Assembly (NCBI GenBank): GCA_903876615.1 | Contig: CAIRAS010000112.1 | Coordinates: 1-13,936, forward strand | Direction: 5' to 3' | DNA length: 13,936 nucleotides | Source of the DNA: an uncultured Holophagaceae bacterium | GTDB taxonomy: Bacteria > Acidobacteriota > Holophagae > Holophagales > Holophagaceae | Shown here: in pieces, positions 1 to 5,971 of the stretch | How positions within the stretch are numbered: position 1 is the stretch's first letter | Layout: the number at the start of each line of letters is the position of its first letter | Program-made: the position numbers and the translations under genes | Notes under the pieces: generated by a model | What the model was told of the DNA's origin: nothing | The model's input: the letters and a program-made list of their open reading frames with translations, nothing else | Databases searched by the model: none

Positions 1-170
1 GTTGTCCTCGCCCAGCTCCGTGTGGGGCCGATGACGATGTGGCTGCGGAGCAGGGTGCGGGCCCCGATGACCGCGTTGCCCTCGATGACGCAGAAGGGCC
101 CCACCACCACGCCTTCGCCCAGACGGGCTTCGGGACTTACCACGCTGCTCGGGTGGACTTGTGCGCTCAT
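1..170 (-). CDS. lpxA: Acyl-ACP--UDP-N-acetylglucosamine O-acyltransferase LpxA, 5' part
   Basis: First enzyme of lipid A synthesis: it transfers a 3-hydroxyacyl chain from ACP to UDP-GlcNAc in the cytoplasm. Only about 56 codons are present; the gene runs off the left edge. The start matches the family (MSAQVHPSSVV, then VVVGPFCVIEG and LLRSHIVIG), which is the beginning of the left-handed beta-helix of hexapeptide repeats. The ATG at 170-168 overlaps the fabZ stop as ATGA, and fabZ-lpxA is a classic gene pair. Oddity: after IVIGP the reading continues TRSWART. Adding one C in the run at 24-27 gives PHTELGEDN, which fits LpxA (E. coli has GHTKIGRDN here). The gene is therefore either frameshifted or carries a homopolymer sequencing error. 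The identification is firm; the intactness is not. Confidence 0.85.
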   Translation of the reverse strand, partial: MSAQVHPSSVVSPEARLGEGVVVGPFCVIEGNAVIGARTLLRSHIVIGPTRSWART

Positions 171-637
171 TTCGACTCTCCCTCCGTCAGATCCATCAGC
201 ATGGACATGAACTCGGCCTCGGCGACCTTCTGGCCACCCACGAAGGCCTCTCCGCGCATCTTGCAGATGCGGCCCTTGAACTGGAGCACCTTCACTTCCA
301 TGACCAGCTGATCCCCGGGCTGCACGGGCTTGCGGAACTTCACCTTGTCGATGCCCATGAAGTAGATGACTTTCTTGGCGCGGTCCTCGAACTCCCGCAG
401 GAGGAGGCAGCCCCCGGTCTGGGCCATGGCCTCCACGATGTAGACGCCCGGGAACACGGGCCGGCTGGGGAAGTGCCCCTGGAAAATCTCTTCGTTGTAG
501 CTGACATTCTTCAGGCCGCGGATCCAGTCCTTCGGCTCGAAATCCAGGATCCGGTCCACCAGCAGCAGCGGGTAGCGGTGGGGCAGCAGATCCATGATCC
601 CCTGCAGATCGATGGTGCGCGGTTCGCGTTCGGACAT
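167..637 (-). CDS. fabZ: 3-hydroxyacyl-[acyl-carrier-protein] dehydratase FabZ
   Basis: Dehydrates 3-hydroxyacyl-ACP to trans-2-enoyl-ACP in type II fatty acid elongation and competes with lipid A enzymes for 3-hydroxyacyl-ACP. The protein has 156 residues, normal for the family, with a single hot-dog fold. LLPHRYPLLLVDRI at 17-30 is the typical N-terminal helix region. GHFPSRPVFPGV at 54-65 carries the catalytic His55, and EAMAQTGG that follows carries the catalytic Glu69. The start is set by GGAG at 643-646, five bases before the ATG. The stop overlaps the lpxA start by ATGA, so the two are almost certainly cotranscribed and translationally coupled. LpxD, which often precedes fabZ, is absent; an HD-GYP gene lies 49 bases upstream instead. 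Confidence 0.97.
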   Translation of the reverse strand: MSEREPRTIDLQGIMDLLPHRYPLLLVDRILDFEPKDWIRGLKNVSYNEEIFQGHFPSRPVFPGVYIVEAMAQTGGCLLLREFEDRAKKVIYFMGIDKVKFRKPVQPGDQLVMEVKVLQFKGRICKMRGEAFVGGQKVAEAEFMSMLMDLTEGESK

Positions 638-686
638 GACAACTCCAATCGTTTAGCTTACCGGCATCTGCGCTCCGCCTCCAGCC

Positions 687-2483
687 TCAGCTCTGGGGCG
701 TGGTGCGCTCGAACACCCGGGCCTCGATGAAGAGGTCCAGCAGGGGACGGTCAATGGCCCCACTCCGGGCCTCCTCGTCGAGGATGGCCAGGCTGCGCTC
801 CAGAGGCACCGCGCTCTTGTAAGGCCGGTCCCGGGCCGTCAGGGCGTCGAAGATGTCGGCGATGGCCATGGCCCGGGCCTGGACCGGAATCTCCCCGGCC
901 CCAAGCTGCCGGGGATAGCCCCGGCCGCTGAGCCGCTCGTGATGGGCGTAGGCGATCTCGGGCACCCCGGCCAAGTCCCGCGTCCACGGGATGCGCTCCA
1001 GAAACCGGAAGGTATGGGTCACGTGGCTCTCGATCTCGAGGCGCTCGGCCTCGGAGAGGCTTCCGCGGCGGATCCTCAGGCTGGCGAGGTTGGCAGGCTC
1101 GACCAGGCCCCGGCGCTCGCCGCTCCAGTGCGTGTAGGAGAGGTTCTCGAGCAGCCCCAGTCCCTCGACCACTTCCTGGGCCAGGACCGTGGGCTCGTTG
1201 CTCTGGCTGACCAGGTGCATGAGCCGCTCCGTCTCGGCCTGGCGGTCCCGCAGCGCCTGCTCCCAGCGCGCAGGCTCGAAGGCCTGGCCACCTTTCCAGG
1301 CAAGGGCCAGCAGCTCCAGGCTCTCCTCCATCTCCCGCTGGCGGAGGCGCTGCAGGATGACCTCCAGCTGACTGGGCTCGAGTTTCTTGGCTTTGACCAG
1401 CACCTGCTCCCGGACGCCCACCTTGCCGAAGTCGTGGAGGAGGCTGGCGTAGCGGAGCTCCCGCAATTGACGGTCCGTGAAGCGCAGGTCGCCATAGGTG
1501 CCATTGGGAGTGGCGTTCACCGCCTCGGCCAGGGCCACGGTCAGGTCCGCGACCCGCCCGGAGTGTCCGCTGGTGACCGGATCCCGGGACTCGATGGCCT
1601 GCACCGAGGCCGCGACGAAGCCTTCGAAGAGCAACTCGATCTCCTGGCGCAGCTGGGCGTTCTTCACGGCCACCGCCGCCTGCCCCGCGAGGCTCTGGGC
1701 CAGGGCCTGATCCTCCGCCGTGAAGCTGCCCCCGTCCCCGGAGTCCTCTTCCAATCGATTCAGCAGCTGCAGCACACCCAGGACCTGGCCTTCGGTGTCC
1801 TGCATGGGCACCACCAGGATCGAGGTCGTGCGGTAGCCCGCCTGGCGGTCAAAGGCATCGTTGAAGCGATAGGGGGCCTCCTCCGGAATGCGGTAGACGT
1901 CCCGGATGTTGAGGGTCTCCCCGCTGAGCGCCACGAACCCCGCCAGGGTCTGGCGGGTGGCGGGCATCACGATGCGGTGGAAGGGCAGGCTCACCCGGGC
2001 GTTCTGCGTGTGCGCGAAGAGGAGCTCCCGCCGGTCCGCCTCCCCGGACAGCAGGTAGATGGAGCCGGCCTCGGCTTTCACCAGCTCCCGGGCCTTGGTG
2101 AGGATCAGGTCCAGCAGCCGGTCCAGGTTCTGCTCGGAGGCCAGCGCCCGGCCCACCTCGTGAAGCCGCTCCATGGACCGCCGGTCCTTGGCGCGCTCCC
2201 AGCCGGCCTTCAGCAGGGCCACCGCCGCATCCGGACCGGGCCAGGCGTGGCAGGAGACGAAGGCTCCCTCCCCGGGCACACCGATCACCACGTCGGCTGG
2301 CGCGCACTCCTGGAAGACCAGGGCTCCGCGCATCTCCCCTGCAACGCAATCCAGGAGGGTGTTACGGTGCTTTGGGGGTACGGCTACGGTGAATCGCAAG
2401 GCGGAATCAGGCTCCAAAAAGAGAGGGGTTCCGCCAGCATATCGGAATTCCCCTGCACGTACCGAAGGATGGCGGGGATCCAT
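687..2483 (-). CDS. GAF domain + HD-GYP domain signalling protein (putative c-di-GMP phosphodiesterase)
   Basis: Predicted cytoplasmic cyclic-dinucleotide phosphodiesterase with a ligand-sensing GAF domain; 598 residues from this start, with no membrane segment seen. Residues 1-110 match nothing I recognise. GAF spans about 117-275. HD-GYP spans about 285-575. Every metal-ligand position of trinuclear HD-GYP enzymes appears present: Glu298, His307, His350-Asp351 with Lys354, His487, His514-His515 and Asp543. The signature reads HHERLSGRGYP, so the usual Asp of HHExxDGxGYP is Ser. The distance from the HD pair to His487 is 136 residues, against about 28 in a standard domain, so there is a roughly 108-residue helical, charged insertion at about 376-475. 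The start is uncertain. ATG 2483 has AGGCG nine bases upstream, but GC-rich third positions only become consistent from about 2340; TTG 2417, TTG 2399 or ATG 2333 are alternatives. A still longer frame to 2642 only mirrors the opposite gene. Confidence 0.88.
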   Translation of the reverse strand: MDPRHPSVRAGEFRYAGGTPLFLEPDSALRFTVAVPPKHRNTLLDCVAGEMRGALVFQECAPADVVIGVPGEGAFVSCHAWPGPDAAVALLKAGWERAKDRRSMERLHEVGRALASEQNLDRLLDLILTKARELVKAEAGSIYLLSGEADRRELLFAHTQNARVSLPFHRIVMPATRQTLAGFVALSGETLNIRDVYRIPEEAPYRFNDAFDRQAGYRTTSILVVPMQDTEGQVLGVLQLLNRLEEDSGDGGSFTAEDQALAQSLAGQAAVAVKNAQLRQEIELLFEGFVAASVQAIESRDPVTSGHSGRVADLTVALAEAVNATPNGTYGDLRFTDRQLRELRYASLLHDFGKVGVREQVLVKAKKLEPSQLEVILQRLRQREMEESLELLALAWKGGQAFEPARWEQALRDRQAETERLMHLVSQSNEPTVLAQEVVEGLGLLENLSYTHWSGERRGLVEPANLASLRIRRGSLSEAERLEIESHVTHTFRFLERIPWTRDLAGVPEIAYAHHERLSGRGYPRQLGAGEIPVQARAMAIADIFDALTARDRPYKSAVPLERSLAILDEEARSGAIDRPLLDLFIEARVFERTTPQS

Positions 2484-3654
2484 CGAGCGTCTCGCCTGGG
2501 GGGGCAAGGGCGTGGGCCGGGCCGAGGATGGCCGCCTGCTCCTGCTGGAGGCGCCGCTCGCCCTCTTTCCAGGCGAAGTCGTCGAGGCCGAGGTCATCTG
2601 GAAGGCCCGCCACGGCGAAGGCCGGGTCACCCGCTGGGTCACCCGGGACCCACGGAGGGCCCCCGCCGCCTGTGCCGTGGCCGACCTCTGCGGCGGCTGT
2701 GAGCTCTGGGAAGCGGGCCGTCACGGCCCCGAACTCAAGCGCCTGATGGTCGCGGACCTGCTGCGGCGCCAGCTGGGCGAAGACCAGCCCTGGACCTGGC
2801 ATCCCGCCCCGGACACGGCCCGCCGCCACCGGATCCAGCTGCACTGGGACGGCGCCTCCCTCGGCTACTTCCGACGGCACAGCCACGCCCTGGTGCCGGT
2901 CTCCACCTGCCCCGCCGCGGCCGACCCCCTCTCGGAGGCCATCCCCCGGCTGCTGCAGGGCATCCTGGGCCAGGCGCTCACGACCCGCCCCGGACGCTGG
3001 GAGCTCTCCACGGGCAGTCCCGCGGGCCAGGTGTGGGCCACCGATGAGCGGAGCCGGACCTGGTCCCTCGAGCCCGATGGCTGGCACCGCGCCACCGAAC
3101 CCATCCGCCACCAGCTGGGCGAGGCCGTGCTCTGCCACGAGCCCGGCGCCTTCTTCCAGGTGAGCCCACCCTGGGCCGCCGAGGCCTTCGGAGGCCTGCT
3201 GCGGGACTGGAAGGTCCAGGGCCAGACCCTGTTCGACCTCTATGGCGGCGTCGGCCTCTTTTCCGCGCTGCTGGGCGACCGCTTCCAGAACCGGGTGCTG
3301 GTCGAATCCGGCACCGCGGCCGTGGCCTGGGCCCGGCGCAACCTCGAGGCCGCGGGCCTGCCCGCCGAGTGCCTGGTGGCTGACGTGGCGGAGTGGGTGC
3401 CCGAAGGCCTCGGCCAGCCCGAGGATGTGATCCTGCTCGATCCGCCCCGGGCGGGCCTGGAACCCGCCCTCTGTGACCGGCTGACCACCGCGGGCGCGGG
3501 CACCCTGGTGCTGGTGGGCTGCGACGGCGCCGCCTTCTGCCGGGACGTGAAGCGGCTGGCGGGGGTCTGGCGGCTGGACCAGCTGGCCGTGCTGGACCTC
3601 TTCCCCCTCACCAGCCACGTGGAGTGCGTGGCGCTCTTGACCCGAGTCCCATGA
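2389..3654 (+). CDS. TRAM-domain RNA uracil-C5 methyltransferase (TrmA/RlmD family)
   Basis: SAM-dependent enzyme that makes 5-methyluridine in rRNA or tRNA; I cannot tell which uridine. Numbering is from GTG 2389 (421 residues). A TRAM domain covers about 31-85 (IERLAWGGKGVGR). Four cysteines for a [4Fe-4S] cluster are Cys95, Cys101, Cys104 and Cys174, in the RlmD-like spacing C-x5-C-x2-C. FFQVSP at 255-260 precedes the SAM-binding motif DLYGGVG at 283-289 (usually DLYCGVG). DPPR is at 351-354. Cys378 in LVGCDGAAFCRD is the expected nucleophile, and Glu412 in SHVECV the catalytic base. The start is unresolved: the conserved part begins only at 2482, and codons between 2389 and 2480 lack the GC-rich third positions of the rest. 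GTG 2389 has GGGGG ten bases upstream; GTG 2359 abuts AGGAGG. The gene overlaps speD by ATGA. Confidence 0.92.
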   Translation: MNRKAESGSKKRGVPPAYRNSPARTEGWRGSIERLAWGGKGVGRAEDGRLLLLEAPLALFPGEVVEAEVIWKARHGEGRVTRWVTRDPRRAPAACAVADLCGGCELWEAGRHGPELKRLMVADLLRRQLGEDQPWTWHPAPDTARRHRIQLHWDGASLGYFRRHSHALVPVSTCPAAADPLSEAIPRLLQGILGQALTTRPGRWELSTGSPAGQVWATDERSRTWSLEPDGWHRATEPIRHQLGEAVLCHEPGAFFQVSPPWAAEAFGGLLRDWKVQGQTLFDLYGGVGLFSALLGDRFQNRVLVESGTAAVAWARRNLEAAGLPAECLVADVAEWVPEGLGQPEDVILLDPPRAGLEPALCDRLTTAGAGTLVLVGCDGAAFCRDVKRLAGVWRLDQLAVLDLFPLTSHVECVALLTRVP

Positions 3655-4010
3655 GCGCCCTGGGCCGCCACCTGCTCACCGAGTTCACGGGCTGCGAGGC
3701 CGCCCCCCTGGCCGACCTCGAGGGGATCACCCAGGCCATGCTCGAGGCCGCCACCGCCTCCGGCGCCACCATCGTCACCCACAGCTTCCACCACTTCAGC
3801 CCCCATGGGGTCAGCGGCGCCGTGATCATCGCCGAGAGCCACCTCGCCATCCACACCTGGCCCGAGCACGGCTTCGCCGCCGTGGACTTCTTCAGCTGCG
3901 GGGCCGTGGACATGGAGCGGGGCATCGCCCATCTGAAGGCGGCCTTCGGCGCCACCGGCGAGACCCGGCTCGAGCTGGAGCGCGGCCCCCTGCGGGTTCT
4001 CCCCTCCTGA
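3651..4010 (+). CDS. speD: S-adenosylmethionine decarboxylase proenzyme SpeD (class 1B)
   Basis: Pyruvoyl enzyme that decarboxylates S-adenosylmethionine to give the aminopropyl donor for spermidine. The 119 residues match the short bacterial/archaeal class. Self-cleavage is expected between Glu62 and Ser63 in AESHLAIHTWPEHG, with Ser63 becoming the pyruvoyl group. His68 and Cys83 are the processing and proton-donor residues, the same numbers as in the Thermotoga maritima enzyme. The ATG at 3651 overlaps the upstream methyltransferase stop (ATGA), which decides this start over an in-frame ATG at 3624. No spermidine synthase gene is in the window. Some SpeD homologues have been reported to act on arginine or ornithine instead, so the substrate is inferred. 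The stop abuts the stop of the convergent alkyltransferase gene. Confidence 0.95.
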   Translation: MSALGRHLLTEFTGCEAAPLADLEGITQAMLEAATASGATIVTHSFHHFSPHGVSGAVIIAESHLAIHTWPEHGFAAVDFFSCGAVDMERGIAHLKAAFGATGETRLELERGPLRVLPS

Positions 4011-4013
4011 TCA
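4008..4013. other. Back-to-back convergent stop codons (TGATCA)
   Basis: The palindrome TGATCA holds the speD stop (TGA, plus strand, 4008-4010) and the alkyltransferase stop (TGA, minus strand, 4011-4013) with no base between them. No room is left for a terminator between the genes, so transcripts from both sides must run into the opposite gene. Confidence 0.9.
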
Positions 4014-4574
4014 GTCCCAGCTCAGCGGCAGCCTCGGCTGGGGTGGCGCCTTGGGGAGGACCCCCTCCAGGCGCAGCAGGAACTCCTTCATGTCCAGCCC
4101 ACCGGCGTAACCCACGAGGGAGCCGTCGGAGCCGATCACCCGGTGGCAGGGGATCAGGATGGCGATGGGGTTCGCCGCGTTGGCGCGGGCCGCGGCCCGG
4201 ATGCACTTCTCGTCGCCCAGGCGGCGCGCCAGCTCCAGGTAGCTGACCGCCTGGCCGTAGGGGATCTTCTGCAGTTCCTTCCAGACCCGCCGCTGGAAGT
4301 CGGTGCCTTCCACGAACATGGGGATGTTGAAGTCGCGCAGGTTGCCCGAGAAATAGGCCTCCAGCTGGCGCCGCAGGTAGGGCAGGCTCCGGGGCAGCGG
4401 CCCCTCGGGCGGTGCCGGGGGCGCCTTGTAGACCCGGACCAGCTGCGTCAGACGCCCATCGCCATCGAAGGCTGCGCCCAACTCCCCAAAGGGTGTGCTG
4501 AGCATGTGAAGGGTCTCTGGCATGGGCTCCAGCATGGCAGAATCACGGTTTTTTGTTATCAGGGCTTCTGCCAT
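4011..4574 (-). CDS. ogt: Methylated-DNA--[protein]-cysteine S-methyltransferase (Ogt type, catalytically intact)
   Basis: Suicide DNA repair protein that moves the alkyl group from O6-alkylguanine to its own cysteine. The 187 residues have a poorly conserved N-terminal domain and a conserved C-terminal domain from about 91. Visible key residues are Tyr112 in the helix-turn-helix (AVSYLELARRLG), the arginine finger Arg126, Asn135, and the acceptor Cys143 in IPCHRVIG, followed by GYAGGLDMK. It therefore looks active. The start at 4574 has AGGG five bases upstream (CAGGGATGAGATG) and overlaps the end of the upstream homologue by 16 bases. Codons 5-13 are unusually AT-rich, so ATG 4535 or ATG 4523 (GGAG three bases upstream) are possible alternatives. 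It is probably cotranscribed with the degenerate homologue at 4559-5023. Confidence 0.93.
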   Translation of the reverse strand: MAEALITKNRDSAMLEPMPETLHMLSTPFGELGAAFDGDGRLTQLVRVYKAPPAPPEGPLPRSLPYLRRQLEAYFSGNLRDFNIPMFVEGTDFQRRVWKELQKIPYGQAVSYLELARRLGDEKCIRAAARANAANPIAILIPCHRVIGSDGSLVGYAGGLDMKEFLLRLEGVLPKAPPQPRLPLSWD

Positions 4575-5023
4575 CTCATCCCTGTCTCAAGGTGCCGCAA
4601 GGCTTTCGGGAGAGGGCCATCGCCTGGCAGGATCACCCGGTGGGCGGGGATCAGCAGGACGATGGGGTTGCCCGCGCAGGCCATGACCACCACGTCCTCA
4701 TCGATGCCCAGCCAGGCGGCCAGGTCCGCCGGCTGCCGGGTCTGGCCGTAGGGAATGGTCCGGATGGTCTCCAGGACGCGCAGCTCCGTGGCGGTCCCCT
4801 GGGGGTCCAGGGGCACGGTGAAGGTGCGCAGGGTGCCCGCCAGATAGGCCTCGATCTGACGGTCCAGGAAGCGCTTCGCCTCCCGCTGTTCCCGGGGGGG
4901 CAGCGGGCTGGTCTTGCGGGGATCATGACCCTCCAGCACCAGCTCCTGGAGCCTGCCACGGCCGTCGAAGGCGGCGCGCATCGGTCCCATGGGAGTGGTC
5001 AGCTCGTAGTGCCAGAGGAGCAT
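4559..5023 (-). CDS. Alkyltransferase-like protein lacking the acceptor cysteine (PAHRV)
   Basis: Homologue of O6-alkylguanine-DNA alkyltransferase, 154 residues, aligning along its length with its downstream neighbour (TTPMGPMRAAFDGRGRL against STPFGELGAAFDGDGRL; IPYGQ in both). The acceptor cysteine is replaced: the motif is IPAHRV, with Ala127. Alkyltransferase-like (ATL) proteins bind O6-alkylguanine without repairing it and flag it for nucleotide excision repair; those have Trp or Ala at this place. Unlike ATLs, this protein also has Asp110 where the arginine finger should be and Pro98 in place of the helix-turn-helix Tyr, and the GYxxGL loop after the motif is missing. Asn119, His128, Arg129 and Val130 remain. 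It may be a diverged ATL, a structural partner, or a decaying copy. No Shine-Dalgarno sequence is seen before the ATG. Confidence 0.82.
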   Translation of the reverse strand: MLLWHYELTTPMGPMRAAFDGRGRLQELVLEGHDPRKTSPLPPREQREAKRFLDRQIEAYLAGTLRTFTVPLDPQGTATELRVLETIRTIPYGQTRQPADLAAWLGIDEDVVVMACAGNPIVLLIPAHRVILPGDGPLPKALRHLETGMRWQKP

Positions 5024-5109
5024 GGAGTCATCATGCCAGGGCAGCCGCGACCTGCAAGGGAATCGCAGAAGGCTTTCACGCGCGCCGCCTTGGCTCCTAG
5101 ACTCAAGCC
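5024..5109. promoter_or_regulatory. Divergent intergenic region between the ATL-like gene and mqnA
   Basis: These 86 bases must hold promoters for the minus-strand alkyltransferase pair and plus-strand mqnA. On the plus strand TTTCAC (5074-5079), an 18-base spacer and TAGACT (5098-5103) form a plausible weak sigma-70-type promoter. I see no convincing promoter for the minus strand, no Shine-Dalgarno sequence on either side and no clear operator palindrome. Confidence 0.4.
5074..5103 (+). promoter_or_regulatory. Possible mqnA promoter (TTTCAC-18-TAGACT)
   Basis: The -10-like TAGACT ends six bases before the mqnA ATG at 5110, so initiation at the usual distance would fall on or next to the start codon. 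Together with the absence of a Shine-Dalgarno sequence, this fits a leaderless transcript. The -35 match is poor and the call rests on pattern only. Confidence 0.3.
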
Positions 5110-5919
5110 ATGCCTGAGTCCCCCTTCCGCCTCTCCATCATCGACTACCTCAACGCCGCCCCCCTGAACCAGGGGTTCAAGCACGGGCTGGGCTGGGAGC
5201 ACTTCCACCTGAAGTTCCACTACCCGTCGGTCTGTGCCGACCGCCTGCGGGCGGGCGAGGTGGACGCGGGCATCGTCAGCTCCATCGAGTACCTGCGGAT
5301 CCCGGACCTGCTCATCGTACCGGGGCTCTGCATCGCCTCGCCCAAGCGGGTGCGCAGCGTGGTGATCCTGTCGAAGGTCCCGCCCGAGCAGATCCGGAGC
5401 CTGGCCCTGGACACCTCCAGCCGCACCAGTGTGGTCCTGGCCCAGCTGCTGCTCCGCGAGCGCTACGGCGTGAGCCCGGAAGTGGTGGACATGGGGCCGG
5501 ACCTGCCCGCGATGCTCGAGGGCAACGACGCGGCCCTGATGATCGGTGACGCGGCCATGCGCGCACCCCGCCAAGGCCTCTTCGTGCTGGACTTGGCCGA
5601 GGAATGGCATACCTGGACCGGCCTCCCCTTCGTCTTCGCCCTGTGGCTGGTGCGGAAGGATGCGCCGGTCCTGAAGGTGCCCGGAGGCGTGGGGCCCTTC
5701 TTCCACAAGAGCCTGGAGATCGGCCTGGCCCAGCTACCAGACATCGTGGAGGAGGCCCGGCGGACCATCGGCTGGACCAAGATCGAGCTCCACGAATACC
5801 TCACCGAGAACATCAGCTACACCCTGGGCGAGGCGGAGCGGGAGAGCCTGGCCCTGTTCTTCGAGAAGGCGGTCCGCCACGGGTTCGCCCCCGAGGAGAA
5901 GCCGCTCCGCTTCCTCTGA
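5110..5919 (+). CDS. mqnA: Chorismate dehydratase MqnA (futalosine pathway of menaquinone synthesis)
   Basis: Converts chorismate to 3-[(1-carboxyvinyl)oxy]benzoate, the first committed step of the futalosine route to menaquinone. The 269-residue protein has the periplasmic-binding-protein-like fold of the family but no signal peptide, so it is cytoplasmic. Family stretches visible are IDYLNAAPLNQG near the N-terminus, CADRLRAGEVDAGIVSSIEY, GLCIASPKRVRSVVILSK, LALDTSSRTSV, ALMIGDAAM and EEWHTWTGLPFVFALW. The ATG at 5110 lies directly behind a TAGACT box with no ribosome binding site. The futalosine enzymes MqnB, MqnC, MqnD and MqnE are not in this window, so the pathway is dispersed or lies further away. 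The downstream prolidase is on the same strand, 52 bases on, but has no evident functional link. Confidence 0.95.
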   Translation: MPESPFRLSIIDYLNAAPLNQGFKHGLGWEHFHLKFHYPSVCADRLRAGEVDAGIVSSIEYLRIPDLLIVPGLCIASPKRVRSVVILSKVPPEQIRSLALDTSSRTSVVLAQLLLRERYGVSPEVVDMGPDLPAMLEGNDAALMIGDAAMRAPRQGLFVLDLAEEWHTWTGLPFVFALWLVRKDAPVLKVPGGVGPFFHKSLEIGLAQLPDIVEEARRTIGWTKIELHEYLTENISYTLGEAERESLALFFEKAVRHGFAPEEKPLRFL

Positions 5920-5944
5920 CTTTCCGAACCTCCGTTCCTCTGAC
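5911..5944. repeat. Short direct repeat around the mqnA stop
   Basis: TTCCTCTGAC occurs at 5911-5920, including the mqnA stop, and again at 5935-5944 in the gap before the prolidase gene, 24 bases apart. It could be a remnant of a small tandem duplication that copied the end of mqnA. No function is evident. Confidence 0.5.
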
Positions 5945-5971
5945 AACCTGAAGGCTCACCTGGATGACCCC

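Noticed and set aside
2484..2642. N-terminal extension of the HD-GYP gene by 53 residues
   Set aside because: The added residues are Ser/Arg/Pro-rich and lie opposite the conserved TRAM domain of the methyltransferase, so they are a mirror artefact.
939..2702. Open frame of 587 codons on the plus strand opposite the HD-GYP gene
   Set aside because: It mirrors the GAF/HD-GYP gene, whose domains and metal ligands are unmistakable. Its translation is low-complexity (rich in G, L, Q, H) with no domain, as expected for antisense of GC-rich DNA.
2407..3618. Open frame of 403 codons on the minus strand opposite the RNA methyltransferase gene
   Set aside because: It is the antisense of a gene with all family motifs; its composition is repetitive G/A/P/Q with no recognisable fold.
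5920..5971. Gap between mqnA and the prolidase gene as a regulatory or RNA element
   Set aside because: Only a 10-base direct repeat is seen; there is no stable hairpin, no U-tract and no riboswitch-like structure.
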